Source: Marinibacterium profundimaris
Lineage (GTDB): Bacteria; Pseudomonadota; Alphaproteobacteria; Rhodobacterales; Rhodobacteraceae
Direction of reading: 5' to 3'
NCBI RefSeq assembly: GCF_002210095.1
Contig: NZ_AQQR01000004.1
Span: 1-64,000, forward strand
Length of the DNA: 64,000 bases
Below are positions 16,245 through 24,884 of the stretch, in pieces. Both the position numbers and the translations under genes were made by a program. The notes beneath the pieces are model-generated. The model did not search any database. It saw nothing but the letters and a program-made list of their open reading frames with translations, and was not told where the DNA came from. Each line of letters opens with the position of its first letter. Position 1 is the stretch's first letter.

Positions 16245-18431
16245 ATGCCCGACACCGACGCCCCCATCCTGCACGCCGCCGCCGACGACGTGCGCGCCCG
16301 CCTCAAGCTTGAAGGCGGGATCCGATTCCGCATGCAGACCGATTTCGCCCCCGCCGGTGACCAGCCCACCGCCATTGCCGAGCTGACCGCGGGCGTGAAT
16401 GCCGGCGAACGCGACCAGGTCCTGCTGGGCGCGACCGGCACCGGCAAGACCTTCACCATGGCCAAGGTCATCGAAGAGACCCAGCGCCCGGCGATCATCC
16501 TTGCCCCGAACAAGACGCTGGCCGCGCAATTGTACGGCGAATTCAAGGGCTTCTTCCCCGACAACGCGGTCGAATACTTTGTCAGCTACTACGATTATTA
16601 CCAGCCCGAGGCCTACGTCCCGCGCTCGGACACCTATATCGAGAAGGAAAGCCAGATCAACGAGCAGATCGACCGGATGCGCCACTCGGCCACCCGCGCC
16701 CTGCTTGAACGCGACGACGTGATCATCGTCGCCTCCGTCTCCTGCATCTACGGCATCGGCTCGGTCGAGACCTACGGCGCCATGACCCAGGACCTGAAGG
16801 CCGGCGGACTTTACGACCAGCGCGAGGTCATGCGCGACCTCGTCGCCCAGCAATACCGCCGCAACGACGCCGGCTTTTCGCGCGGCTCCTTCCGGGTGCG
16901 TGGCGATTCCCTCGAAATCTGGCCCGCCCACCTCGAAGACCGCGCCTGGAAACTCTCCTTCTTCGGCGAAGAGCTGGAAACCATCACCGAATTCGACCCT
17001 CTGACGGGCGAAAAGACCGACACCTTCGACCGCATCCGCGTCTACGCCAATTCCCACTACGTGACGCCGAAGCCCACGATGAATCAGGCCGTCATCAACA
17101 TCAAGAAAGAGCTGCGCCAGCGCCTCGACCAGCTGGTCGGCGAAGGCAAGCTGCTGGAAGCCCAGCGGCTGGAACAGCGCACCAATTTCGACATCGAGAT
17201 GCTGGAAGCCACCGGCGTCTGCAACGGGATCGAGAACTATTCCCGCTACCTCACGGGCCGCGCCCCCGGCGAACCGCCCCCCACCCTGTTCGAGTTCATC
17301 CCCGACAATGCCATTGTTTTCGCGGATGAATCCCACGTCTCCGTGCCCCAGATCGGCGGCATGTACCGGGGCGACTACCGGCGCAAGTTCACGCTGGCCG
17401 AACACGGCTTCCGCCTGCCGTCCTGCATGGACAACCGCCCCCTCAAGTTCGAGGAATGGGATGCCATGCGCCCGCAATCCGTCTTCGTCTCCGCCACCCC
17501 GGCGGCATGGGAGCTGGAGCAGGCCGGCGGCGTCTTCACCGAACAGGTCATCCGCCCCACCGGGCTGCTGGATCCTCAGGTCGAAATCCGGCCCGTGGAG
17601 ATGCAGGTCGACGACCTGCTGGACGAGGTCCGCCGCGTGTCCCAGGCCGGCTATCGCACGCTCGCCACCGTGCTAACCAAGCGCATGGCCGAGGATCTGA
17701 CGGAATACATGCATGAACAGGGGATCAAGGTCCGCTACATGCATTCCGACATCGACACGCTGGAACGGATCGAGATCCTGCGCGATCTGCGCCTTGGCGC
17801 CTTCGACGTGCTGGTCGGCATCAACCTTTTGCGCGAGGGGCTCGACATCCCCGAATGCGGGCTGGTCGCGATCCTCGACGCCGACAAGGAAGGCTTCCTG
17901 CGCTCGGAAACCTCGCTGATCCAGACCATCGGCCGCGCCGCGCGGAACGCCGACGGCCGCGTGATCATGTATGCCGACCGCATCACCGGCTCGATGGAGC
18001 GCGCCCTGGGCGAAACCGACCGCCGCCGCGCCAAGCAGATGACCTATAACGAGGAACACGGGATCACGCCCGAAACGGTCCGCAAGAACATCGACGACGT
18101 GCTGGCCGGGCTCTACGAGGGCGACACCGACATGTCCCGCGTCACCGCGACGATCGACCCCAAGCTGCAGGGCTCCAACATGCAGGCGGTGTTGGACGGG
18201 TTGCGCAACGACATGCGCAAAGCGGCCGAGAACCTGGAATTCGAGGAAGCCGCCCGCCTGCGCGACGAGGTCAAGCGCCTGGAAGCGGTGGACCTCGCGG
18301 TGCACGACGATCCGCTGGCGCGCCAGCAGGCGGTGGAGAAGGCCTCCGAGGCCGCGGTGAAGAGCAAGGGGCGCAGCACGGCCGGGCGCCCGGGGCAGCG
18401 TGGGGGGAATGTGAAGCGGCGGAAGCGGTAG
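16245..18431 (+). CDS. uvrB: Excinuclease ABC subunit B
   Basis: UvrB of 728 residues, the damage-verifying helicase of nucleotide excision repair. Walker A is GATGTGKTF near residue 62. The beta-hairpin region follows ([16 protein letters not shown] class), then the DEAD-type box, helicase motifs V and VI ([21 protein letters not shown]), and a C-terminal UVR domain ([17 protein letters not shown]) that binds UvrC. An in-frame ATG exists at 16224. I prefer 16245 because AAGGAG at 16231-16236 is ideally spaced for it. The basic tail (GGNVKRRKR) is common in alphaproteobacteria. The gene ends 3 bp from a convergent hypothetical gene. Confidence 0.97.
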   Translation: MPDTDAPILHAAADDVRARLKLEGGIRFRMQTDFAPAGDQPTAIAELTAGVNAGERDQVLLGATGTGKTFTMAKVIEETQRPAIILAPNKTLAAQLYGEFKGFFPDNAVEYFVSYYDYYQPEAYVPRSDTYIEKESQINEQIDRMRHSATRALLERDDVIIVASVSCIYGIGSVETYGAMTQDLKAGGLYDQREVMRDLVAQQYRRNDAGFSRGSFRVRGDSLEIWPAHLEDRAWKLSFFGEELETITEFDPLTGEKTDTFDRIRVYANSHYVTPKPTMNQAVINIKKELRQRLDQLVGEGKLLEAQRLEQRTNFDIEMLEATGVCNGIENYSRYLTGRAPGEPPPTLFEFIPDNAIVFADESHVSVPQIGGMYRGDYRRKFTLAEHGFRLPSCMDNRPLKFEEWDAMRPQSVFVSATPAAWELEQAGGVFTEQVIRPTGLLDPQVEIRPVEMQVDDLLDEVRRVSQAGYRTLATVLTKRMAEDLTEYMHEQGIKVRYMHSDIDTLERIEILRDLRLGAFDVLVGINLLREGLDIPECGLVAILDADKEGFLRSETSLIQTIGRAARNADGRVIMYADRITGSMERALGETDRRRAKQMTYNEEHGITPETVRKNIDDVLAGLYEGDTDMSRVTATIDPKLQGSNMQAVLDGLRNDMRKAAENLEFEEAARLRDEVKRLEAVDLAVHDDPLARQQAVEKASEAAVKSKGRSTAGRPGQRGGNVKRRKR

Positions 18432-18434
18432 CCC

Positions 18435-18806
18435 TCAGAATGGCTCGATAACGACGCATTCGTCGTCCTCCATCTGTCGCGTTATTGGGCGGACCGACTT
18501 CGATACGGCGCTGACCGGACCCGCCTTGACGCGAGAGGTTACCTCGCCGGTCGGCTTTTCGGTCAGGCTTCGGGCAGTGACATACACAACCTCACGTTTC
18601 CCCCATAGGTCCGGAGAAGCCAGAATGTGCTCGGGCAGCCTGCTCCGCTGGAACGTTCTTTGTGATCGGCGTGCCACGACGATTTCAGCCTGTTTGCCTG
18701 TCAGCGGCACCGCTCCGGATAAGAACGCCGCCCTCAGCGCCTTGCTCCGAGCTTCCAACCGCGCAATCTGCGACCGGATCTCGGCAAACTCATCTGCAGG
18801 ATGCAT
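18435..18806 (-). CDS. Hypothetical protein, 123 residues
   Basis: I do not recognise the family. The N-terminal 30 residues (EFAEIRSQIARLEARSKAL) look like a short amphipathic or coiled-coil helix. The rest is basic with scattered beta propensity, and the tail is acidic (MEDDECVVIEPF). There are no Cys pairs, signal peptide or membrane segment. The frame is complete and sits tail-to-tail with uvrB with 3 bp between stops. Base composition is slightly lower in G+C than uvrB. Confidence 0.6.
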   Translation of the reverse strand: MHPADEFAEIRSQIARLEARSKALRAAFLSGAVPLTGKQAEIVVARRSQRTFQRSRLPEHILASPDLWGKREVVYVTARSLTEKPTGEVTSRVKAGPVSAVSKSVRPITRQMEDDECVVIEPF

Positions 18807-18892
18807 CAGATTCCCCTTGCGCTCTCAATATTGAGAACAAAATGGGATTAAATGGTTAAACAAAGGTAACCGGCGCCCCGCCTGCCCGAAGC

Positions 18893-18915
18893 GTAGGGTG
18901 GGTTTTCAAACCACC
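18893..18915 (+). repeat. Solitary REP palindrome (RAYT-associated type)
   Basis: GTAGGGTGGGTTTTCAAACC plus three bases, a 23-bp hairpin sequence matching the three copies at the RAYT locus near 32.3-32.7 kb with one or two differences. It sits between two minus-strand genes, 13 kb from the transposase gene. Confidence 0.8.
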
Positions 18916-18930
18916 GCCACCGCCCTCAAA

Positions 18931-19482
18931 TCACCGAAACCGCGGCCCATGCGCCCAGGTCGTCAGCGAATACCGCTCGCCCTCCGTCACCGGCGTCACC
19001 CGGTGCAGCAGAAAGCTCGGGAACAGCGTCGCGCTCCCCCGCTCCCGCGCGGCCGAAACCGCCTGGGCCGAAGGCATGATCTCCAGCGCCCCGCCCGCGT
19101 AATCCGCGCTGTCGGACAATTGCACCACCATCGTCAGCTTGCGCCGCGCCGCCAGCCGCCCGTCGCCGATATCGGCATGCCACGAAAAATGCCCCTCGCG
19201 TTCCGCGCCATAGCGCGCCACCTGCGGGCTTTCGGCAAATTCCGTGAGGTCAAAGCCATAGACATCCCGGTTCGCCACCCGGACCAGATCGATGATCCGT
19301 TCCATGATCCAACCCGTCCCCTCGACCTCGTCGAGCCAGACCAGCTCCGCCCGTCGCAGGTTGTGATCCGAGGCCCGGCCCACCAGCCGCGCGTCCTCGG
19401 CCTGCCGCTCGCGCACCAGCACCAGGATCGCGTCGCATTCGGCGGCCGTGAAAGCCCCCGCTATTCCATGACTTTCCAGCAT
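18931..19482 (-). CDS. 2OG-Fe(II) dioxygenase, PKHD/prolyl-4-hydroxylase type
   Basis: A 183-residue non-haem iron dioxygenase. Metal ligands are the His and Asp of WHADIGDG and the distal His of FLLHRVTPV; the Arg in GERYSLTTW binds 2-oxoglutarate. The overall layout matches PKHD-type hydroxylases, whose substrates in bacteria are mostly unknown. The start at 19482 (MLESHGIAGAF) is chosen because the frame upstream runs through noncoding repeat DNA. It is divergent from the glycine-zipper lipoprotein gene. Confidence 0.88.
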   Translation of the reverse strand: MLESHGIAGAFTAAECDAILVLVRERQAEDARLVGRASDHNLRRAELVWLDEVEGTGWIMERIIDLVRVANRDVYGFDLTEFAESPQVARYGAEREGHFSWHADIGDGRLAARRKLTMVVQLSDSADYAGGALEIMPSAQAVSAARERGSATLFPSFLLHRVTPVTEGERYSLTTWAHGPRFR

Positions 19483-19601
19483 CCGCGCCCCGCCCGATAA
19501 TCGGCCTCTCCTGCCATGCCGCGCTCTGCTCCGCGCCCCCGTCCGCGACGCAAATGTCGTTTTCTGCCTGAGCAGGCGGGAGACCGCCATCGTTACCGAA
19601 T

Positions 19602-19665
19602 GGTTAATCCGCCGCTGCAACCCACTGAAATCACTCAGGCGCAGCCCTGTCCCACGCGTGGGACA
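19602..19665. repeat. 64-bp dispersed element, copy A, with 18-bp palindrome
   Basis: Starts GGTTAATCCGCC and ends, 46 bp later, in the perfect palindrome TGTCCCACGCGTGGGACA (19648-19665). A second copy with the same spacing lies at 45506-45569. The first 27 bp agree at 22 positions. Its function is unknown to me. Confidence 0.8.
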
Positions 19666-19827
19666 CCGCCCCGCCCCACCGCGGTTTTCTCCGCCCCTGC
19701 TCCACCCTGATACTTGCAACCCCGGCAAGATCGCAGCATCGTGGTCAGCAATGGAAGGCCCCGCCCGCCCGACGCGGACGGGGCCTGTCTCCAGTGAGTG
19801 ACCCACTTGTCTATCAAGGACTTTCCA

Positions 19828-20202
19828 ATGCGCCGTATAGCCACGATCGCCACCATTCCAAGTCTCCTGCTCGCCGCGGCCTGCACGAACACGGGTGCCA
19901 ATTACCAGCCCGTCGTCGATGGCCCGGTCAGCGCCAACTACAGCGCCGATCTCTACTCCTGCCAGCAGCTCGCCTCCTCGCAGGGCGTGCTGGGCTCGGA
20001 CGCCGCGCAGAACACCGCCATCACCACCGGCGCCGCCGCCGGCGCGACCGCCCTGGTGAACAACCGCGGCAACAATGTCCGTGACGCCGCCGCCATCGGC
20101 GCCATCGCCGGCCTCGCCGGCAGCGCCATCCAGCAGCAGCAGTCCAAGGAACAGATCATCCGCAACTGCATGCGCGGCCGCGGATACAACGTCGTCGGCT
20201 AA
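19828..20202 (+). CDS. Glycine-zipper lipoprotein
   Basis: A 124-residue lipoprotein. The start at 19828 gives MRRIATIATIPSLLLAAAC, a signal peptide with a lipobox ending at Cys19. After a short linker, two alternating Gly/Ala hydrophobic stretches (TTGAAAGATALVNN and AAAIGAIAGLAGSAI) form glycine-zipper-like helices. A final RNCMRGRGYNVVG motif is common in small outer-membrane lipoproteins. Role probably in envelope structure; not known. Confidence 0.8.
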   Translation: MRRIATIATIPSLLLAAACTNTGANYQPVVDGPVSANYSADLYSCQQLASSQGVLGSDAAQNTAITTGAAAGATALVNNRGNNVRDAAAIGAIAGLAGSAIQQQQSKEQIIRNCMRGRGYNVVG

Positions 20203-20495
20203 GCCGGCCACCGGGGGCGCGGCGCCAGCCGCCGCGCCCACCTCCAGGGCCCGGGCCGCCACCGCGATCAATCAGGGCCAGACCGTCCTGCTCCGCACGG
20301 CCCGAGGTCAAAGGCGGCAATTTCGCCCGCCCGCATCACCTCGGCGCGGGGCTCGAACAAGGCCCCGCCCTGCCCGGCACGCCGGCAGCCCGGCACACTC
20401 CTGCGCCTCGCCTGACAAGGCCCCCACCCGGCGACACAGGCCCCATGGCCCCACCTGGCGCCGCATGTTAGCCTGCCCGCGACAGGAGCACGCCG

Positions 20496-21023
20496 ATGAC
20501 TCGAACTCTCTTCCTCGCCAGCGCCCTGGCGCTCGCATGCAGCCACGGCGCCCCGCTTCAGGCCGCCGACAGCACCCGCAGCGGCGACCACCGCGACCGC
20601 ACCAGCGGGCTCGGCCTCTCGGCGCTGGTGACGACATCCGTGTCCGACCAGCTTCGCATCGACCTTGCCTATTGCGACAGGATCACCGCGGTCTACAGCT
20701 TCGATTGCACCGCCTACGCGCTCAGCCGCGCCGCGACCGATCTCAAGGGCAACCCGGCCTACACGGCCCCCGAATCCATCCTCAGATCCGCCGCCCGCAC
20801 CATCCGCGCCACCGTGAAGGCCGAGATCGACCGCGCCCGGCTCCCGCGGCTCAACGGCCTGCAATACTATCGCCCGGTCCAGCCCTCCGCGACGCCCGCG
20901 CTCCGCCAGCACACCGCCGCCACGCTCGACCAGACCGCCGCCGCCATCGCGGCCACCCCGCAGGCAACCGCCTTCGACCCCATCACCCAGGCCATCCTCA
21001 CAGGCCGCCAAACGCCCCTCTGA
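20496..21023 (+). CDS. Secreted hypothetical protein
   Basis: A 175-residue protein with a signal peptide (residues 1-23, ending LQAADS), then a mostly helical Ala-rich region. Two Cys (LAYCDRI and SFDCTAY) are about 13 residues apart and may form a disulphide. A GGAG-like ribosome binding site precedes the ATG. I do not recognise the family. Likely periplasmic. Confidence 0.6.
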   Translation: MTRTLFLASALALACSHGAPLQAADSTRSGDHRDRTSGLGLSALVTTSVSDQLRIDLAYCDRITAVYSFDCTAYALSRAATDLKGNPAYTAPESILRSAARTIRATVKAEIDRARLPRLNGLQYYRPVQPSATPALRQHTAATLDQTAAAIAATPQATAFDPITQAILTGRQTPL

Positions 21024-21060
21024 ACCGGCGCAAAGGCCGGGTCCGGGGCGCGGCCCCTGT

Positions 21061-21086
21061 CTTCATCTTTGCAAAAATACCTCATC
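21061..21086 (-). repeat. Dispersed motif GAGGTATTTTTGCAAAGATG-like, copy 1
   Basis: On the minus strand, GATGAGGTATTTTTGCAAAG followed by ATGAAG. Two related copies lie at 51873-51896 and 51948-51973. It sits between convergent genes (stops at 21023 and 21139). Confidence 0.6.
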
Positions 21087-21138
21087 GGGCAGCCCGCCAC
21101 GCGCGCGGCCCCCGGATCATGGAGAGGCCGGCCTCAGC

Positions 21139-21705
21139 TTAGCCCACGAACCCCGATTTCAGGATTACCGGCACGACCACCTCTTCCTCGTCGGTCAGGT
21201 GCCGGTCCAGCAGCGTCTCGAACCGCAACAGGGCCTCGTCCAGCTGCCCGACCGAGCCGCCTTCGCGCAGGACCGCGTTCATCTCCCCAGCCAGGGTGTG
21301 CAGCATCGGGTCGATCGCCTCGTGGTCGGTTTCCAGCAGGTCGAAGGCGCGGTCGATCTCGGGCACCAGGCCGATCAGCTGGGGGAAATAATGATGATCC
21401 TCGATCTGGTGGTGATTGTGCAGCTCGTTGACCAGCATGCCGCCGTAACGCACCAGCCGGTTGCCGTGGCTGCGCGGGTCCAGGTCCCCGGCCTGCACCG
21501 CCAGCGCATCGTCATGCAGCGCCTGGGTGATCTTGCGGAACATCAGGTGGCGGTCCATCCAGAACCGCACCAGTTCCCCGAAATTCTCGTGCCCCTGCCA
21601 GCCCTCGCGCGGGTAACTCTCCACCAGCACGCGCAGCGCGTCCGGCAGACCGGTCCGGGTGCCCAGAGCAAGCTCGGGGCCGAAGGGATCGCGGTGACGG
21701 CTCAT
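21139..21705 (-). CDS. Hemerythrin HHE-domain protein
   Basis: A 188-residue four-helix hemerythrin-like protein. Di-iron ligand candidates are H in DRHLMFR, HNHHQIEDHHYFP in the second helix, the DHE of LETDHEAID, and H-x4-E in DRHLTDEEEVVVP. Such proteins bind oxygen, NO or iron in the cytoplasm. It is transcribed with the zinc-ribbon gene, whose stop is 3 bp upstream of this start. Confidence 0.88.
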   Translation of the reverse strand: MSRHRDPFGPELALGTRTGLPDALRVLVESYPREGWQGHENFGELVRFWMDRHLMFRKITQALHDDALAVQAGDLDPRSHGNRLVRYGGMLVNELHNHHQIEDHHYFPQLIGLVPEIDRAFDLLETDHEAIDPMLHTLAGEMNAVLREGGSVGQLDEALLRFETLLDRHLTDEEEVVVPVILKSGFVG

Positions 21706-21708
21706 GGA

Positions 21709-22038
21709 TCAGAAATCGAAGATGTCATCAAGGAAATCGGACACGCCGCGTTTCTTGCGCTTGCCCTTGTACTTGTAGCGGTAATCGTCGTCGTAGCGGC
21801 GCGGCGCTTCATAGCGGCGATCGTCGTGATCCCGGCGGTCATCGCGGCTGTCGCGCCCGTCATGCCGGCGCGGATCGCCATAGGCGTGGGACGGCGCGGC
21901 CTCGGTCGCGCTGCGCTCGATGATCTTGTCCAGCTCGCCGCGGTCCAGCCAGACGCCCCGGCATTGCGGGCAATAGTCGATCTCGACGCCGCTGCGATCG
22001 GTCATGACAAGCTGGGTTCCGTCGATCGGACATTTCAT
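21709..22038 (-). CDS. TFIIB-type zinc-ribbon protein
   Basis: A 109-residue protein. Cys3 in MKCPIDG and C-x2-C in YCPQCRGVWLDRGELDKI form the zf-TFIIB motif (PF13453). A low-complexity Asp/Arg/Tyr-rich middle and a basic KYKGKRKKRG patch follow, ending in an acidic aromatic tail (DFLDDIFDF). Probably a nucleic-acid or protein-binding accessory; function unknown. First gene of a pair with the hemerythrin. Confidence 0.88.
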   Translation of the reverse strand: MKCPIDGTQLVMTDRSGVEIDYCPQCRGVWLDRGELDKIIERSATEAAPSHAYGDPRRHDGRDSRDDRRDHDDRRYEAPRRYDDDYRYKYKGKRKKRGVSDFLDDIFDF

Positions 22039-22105
22039 CGGGATATCCTTCCTCTTCCTCGATCCCGATATGGGCCCCCGCGCCGGCCTGTCAACCGGAC
22101 CGCTC

Positions 22106-22750
22106 TCAGAGCCGGTCCAGCACCTCCTGGATCTCGGCCCTCAGCGCGGTCATCTCGGCGTGGGCCGGGCCCTTCGGCGCCTCCAGCGCGGCCTTCCCGT
22201 GGCCCATCGTATCGGCATAGACCACGCGGTTGGCCATCGTCGCCTCGGCCACCGTCGCGTCCATCTCGGCGATCTTCTCCGCGATCTCGGCGGCGAGCCG
22301 GGTGCCCGGGCGGGCGCGGGTCAGCACCATCATCGTCGGCTTCTTCTCGCGCTCGGCCATGTACAGCACCACCTCGACCGCCCAGAGATCCACGTGGCTG
22401 GTGGCCACCGGGATCAGCACCAGATCGGCGGTGCGCATGGCAGGGCGCAGGTCGCCGTCGGCCTTGGGCGGCGTGTCGATGATGACGATGTCGTGGCGCG
22501 CGGCCAGTTTCTTCACCTCGTAGGAGGCGCCCCAGGCCGAGGCGGTCGAGAACTCGATATCCGGCTCGCCCCCGTCTTCGCCCATGGCCTCCAACCGGGT
22601 CATGAACCAGCGTCCGGCCGAACCCTGCGGATCGATATCGACCAGCGCGACGGACTTGCCCGCGCGGGTGAAGGCGACGGCGAGGTTGATGGCCAGCGTG
22701 GTCTTTCCCGCTCCGCCCTTCTGCTGTGCAACGGTGATGACGTGGCCCAT
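22106..22750 (-). CDS. ParA-family ATPase
   Basis: A 214-residue MinD/ParA-type ATPase. The deviant Walker A is KGGAGKTT (residues 11-18), switch I is VDIDPQGSA and switch II is VIIDTPP. It lacks a DNA-binding N-terminal extension and has no parB beside it, so it is an orphan ParA. Relatives position proteins or chemoreceptor clusters on the nucleoid; chromosome partition is not indicated. Start at 22750 (MGHVITVAQQ) fits the family. Confidence 0.9.
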   Translation of the reverse strand: MGHVITVAQQKGGAGKTTLAINLAVAFTRAGKSVALVDIDPQGSAGRWFMTRLEAMGEDGGEPDIEFSTASAWGASYEVKKLAARHDIVIIDTPPKADGDLRPAMRTADLVLIPVATSHVDLWAVEVVLYMAEREKKPTMMVLTRARPGTRLAAEIAEKIAEMDATVAEATMANRVVYADTMGHGKAALEAPKGPAHAEMTALRAEIQEVLDRL

Positions 22751-22871
22751 TGTCCCTCCGACGTGCTGAAGGGAAGAATACCCGTGAGTTATGGGCGCGC
22801 AACGGGTAATAGGGAGGAGTGGGACCGCTTGCGCCATCAGGGTCGGGGATGGCGCAGGGACAGGAGCGAAG

Positions 22872-23552
22872 ATGCGCAGGATCGCGGCGCTTTGCCGGCC
22901 GGACCTTGTCCTGGTGACCCTTTTGGTGCTCGTGGCGCTGGCTCTGCCGGCGTCGGCGGGGCCCTGGCTGCGCGATCCCCGCGTGTCCTTCCTGTCCTTC
23001 CAGGCGACCCCGCGCAGCGACGGCCAGGTCGAATACGGCTTTTTCGGAGAACGCGGGATGACGCCCTGGCTGACGCTGGGGCTGGACCTGAACGACAACG
23101 GCACATCCGGCCACGCCCTGGCCTTCGCGCGCCTCCCGGTCAGCCGCAACGACTGGGTCGCGTCGTTCGACCTGGCGCTTGGCGGGCACCGCTACAAGGA
23201 CGACACCGGATCGATGGCGCGCGTGCTTTTCGGGATCGGCCGCAACATCGAGGTCTGGGACATGCCTGGCTGGGCCGCGCTGAACGTCGGGCCGGAATGG
23301 CGGCAGGGCAACGGCGGCGCGGCCTGGAAGGCCGACGGGGTGATCGGCTTCAGCGCGGACCGCGCGGTGAACCCGATCCTGTCGGTCGAAACCTACCTGT
23401 CGCCGGGCAAGGATCTCTATTGGTCGGTCATCCCCGGCGCCTTGGTGCGCGGCAAGACCGAGGGCCGGACCTGGCTGTTCGGGCTGGAACAGAAAGGCGG
23501 CCCGTCCGAGATGACGACCGGCCTGCGCATCGGCTACTGGATCGATTTCTGA
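22872..23552 (+). CDS. Exported beta-rich protein, probable outer-membrane
   Basis: A 226-residue protein with a signal peptide ending LPASAGPW. The mature part has alternating amphipathic strands (VEYGFFGERG, ALNVGPEWRQ, LRIGYWIDF) and ends in an aromatic residue (F), as outer-membrane beta-barrels do. I do not know the family. The ATG at 22872 follows CAGGAG with good spacing; an upstream in-frame extension is unlikely. Divergent from the ParA-like gene. Confidence 0.65.
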   Translation: MRRIAALCRPDLVLVTLLVLVALALPASAGPWLRDPRVSFLSFQATPRSDGQVEYGFFGERGMTPWLTLGLDLNDNGTSGHALAFARLPVSRNDWVASFDLALGGHRYKDDTGSMARVLFGIGRNIEVWDMPGWAALNVGPEWRQGNGGAAWKADGVIGFSADRAVNPILSVETYLSPGKDLYWSVIPGALVRGKTEGRTWLFGLEQKGGPSEMTTGLRIGYWIDF

Positions 23553-23635
23553 ACAGGTGCGCGGCTGCGGCGCGCCCCTTCACCGCGCCACGGCAGCGCT
23601 TGCCCCCGCACAGGCCCGGACCTAGTGTCGCCCCG

Positions 23636-24133
23636 ATGAGCAAGACCGACAGCCCGATCCGCCCCACCGATGACGAGGCCCGAGACCTCGCCCGCCGCCT
23701 GATGGCCGAGGCGCGCTTCTGCGCGCTCGGCACCCTGCAGGACGGCGCGCCCATGGTGGCGCGTGTCGCCTTCGGCCGCGCCCCGAACGGGACACCCCTG
23801 TCGCTGGTCTCCGACCTTGCACAGCACACCCGGGCCCTGCGCGCCGATCCTGCCGCCTCGCTTCTGGTGGGAGAGCCGGGCGACAAGGGCGATCCGCTGA
23901 CCCATCCGCGCCTGACAATCCAGGCGCAGGCGCGATTCATCGACCATGGCACCCCCGAATACGAAGAGATGGCCGCGCATTGGCTGCGCGACCATCCCAA
24001 GGCCAAGCTTTATATCGGTTTCGGCGATTTTCACTTCGCCTTGTTCTCTGTCACCGGCGCCTTTCTCAATGGCGGCTTCGGCAAGGCCTTCATCCTCACG
24101 CCTGTCGATCTGGGCCTGTCAGAGCCCAGTTGA
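23636..24133 (+). CDS. HugZ-family pyridoxamine 5'-phosphate oxidase-like protein
   Basis: A 165-residue split-barrel flavin-binding-fold protein. Diagnostic segments are ARFCALGTLQDGAPMVARVAF, LVSDLAQHTRAL, and the C-terminal FHFALFSVTGAFLNGGFGKAF. This is the HugZ (haem utilisation) family; true haem-oxygenase activity is not certain in the short versions. It lies 83 bp after the exported beta-rich protein on the same strand. Confidence 0.85.
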   Translation: MSKTDSPIRPTDDEARDLARRLMAEARFCALGTLQDGAPMVARVAFGRAPNGTPLSLVSDLAQHTRALRADPAASLLVGEPGDKGDPLTHPRLTIQAQARFIDHGTPEYEEMAAHWLRDHPKAKLYIGFGDFHFALFSVTGAFLNGGFGKAFILTPVDLGLSEPS

Positions 24134-24154
24134 CGCATGCCCCGGGCGCATCCC

Positions 24155-24179
24155 GGACCAGGCGGTTCCGGCCTGGTCC
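24155..24179. terminator. Hairpin after the HugZ-like gene
   Basis: GGACCAGGC and GCCTGGTCC form a perfect 9-bp stem over a 7-nt loop, 22 bp past the stop. There is no T run, so it may be an mRNA-end structure or a factor-dependent terminator. Confidence 0.4.
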
Positions 24180-24328
24180 GACATCGCCATAGCTGTGATG
24201 TGATAGGTGTCGCGCATTCCGTCCCTTTCCCGGCCCGGGACCATCCCGAACACGGGGAAGGATCTAGCAGCCGGCGATGAATGCCACCTGCCGCCACCGT
24301 GACGGTGACCGCGCAACGGCGGCCCGGC

Positions 24329-24751
24329 TCAGGCCGAGAACCCCTCGGCCTTCAGCAGGCGTACCCCGTTGATCTTCCAGCCCTCTTCCAGCTCGATCAT
24401 CTCGTATTCCAGCAGGTGCCGGGCGCCCCGCGCGTCGGTGATCTCCACCCGTTGCAGCAGCCGCCCGCCCTCGTCCCGCAGGTCGAGGTAGCGCACCGCG
24501 CCGGGGCGCCAGACCATCGGGTAGCCGTTGCGGACCATCTGGCCGAATATCTCGGGCGTGCGGAACAGGCCCTTGATCGTCGGGCTGGCGAAGGTGAAGG
24601 CCTCGTCGAACGCATCCGCCTTGAAGGCCTCAAGCTGCGCGCCGATCGTGGCCTCGATATCGGCGGACTGGGCCCTTGCCCCGGTGGGAAGCGCCAGGAT
24701 CAACGTCAGGCAAATGAGCAGCGGCATCAGCAACGCGCGCATGGATGTCAT
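24329..24751 (-). CDS. DUF4864 exported protein
   Basis: A 140-residue protein with a signal peptide (MRALLMPLLICLTLILALP, cleavage after ARA). The mature domain resembles the DUF4864/NTF2-like group: IGAQLEAFKADAFDEAFTFA, IFGQMVRNGYPMVW, and a closing LEEGWKINGVRLL. Usually periplasmic, function unknown. Start set at 24751; an ATG three codons later (24742) is equally possible. Confidence 0.8.
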   Translation of the reverse strand: MTSMRALLMPLLICLTLILALPTGARAQSADIEATIGAQLEAFKADAFDEAFTFASPTIKGLFRTPEIFGQMVRNGYPMVWRPGAVRYLDLRDEGGRLLQRVEITDARGARHLLEYEMIELEEGWKINGVRLLKAEGFSA

Positions 24752-24884
24752 CGGGCAATCTCCTCCTGCAGGCCGCTGCAGCCCCGGGCACCCCGCCCGG
24801 CAGCCGACCCAGGCCCGTTCGATTGACCCAAGGGAACCTAGCCCTGCGCGCGCGCTCGTCAAAACCGGGGCGCGCGGCCTCCCG

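Noticed and set aside
19602-19665. The 18-bp palindrome as a parS centromere site
   Set aside because: The parS consensus is TGTTTCACGTGAAACA. Here the arms are TGTCCCACG/CGTGGGACA, 18 bp long, and no parB is nearby.
18931-20271. Long N-terminal extension of the PKHD dioxygenase
   Set aside because: The extension runs through the 64-bp palindrome repeat and antisense to the lipoprotein gene. The family starts near 19482.
22106-22750. Plasmid or chromosome partition locus
   Set aside because: Only a short ParA-like ATPase is present. There is no ParB gene or iteron-like repeats.
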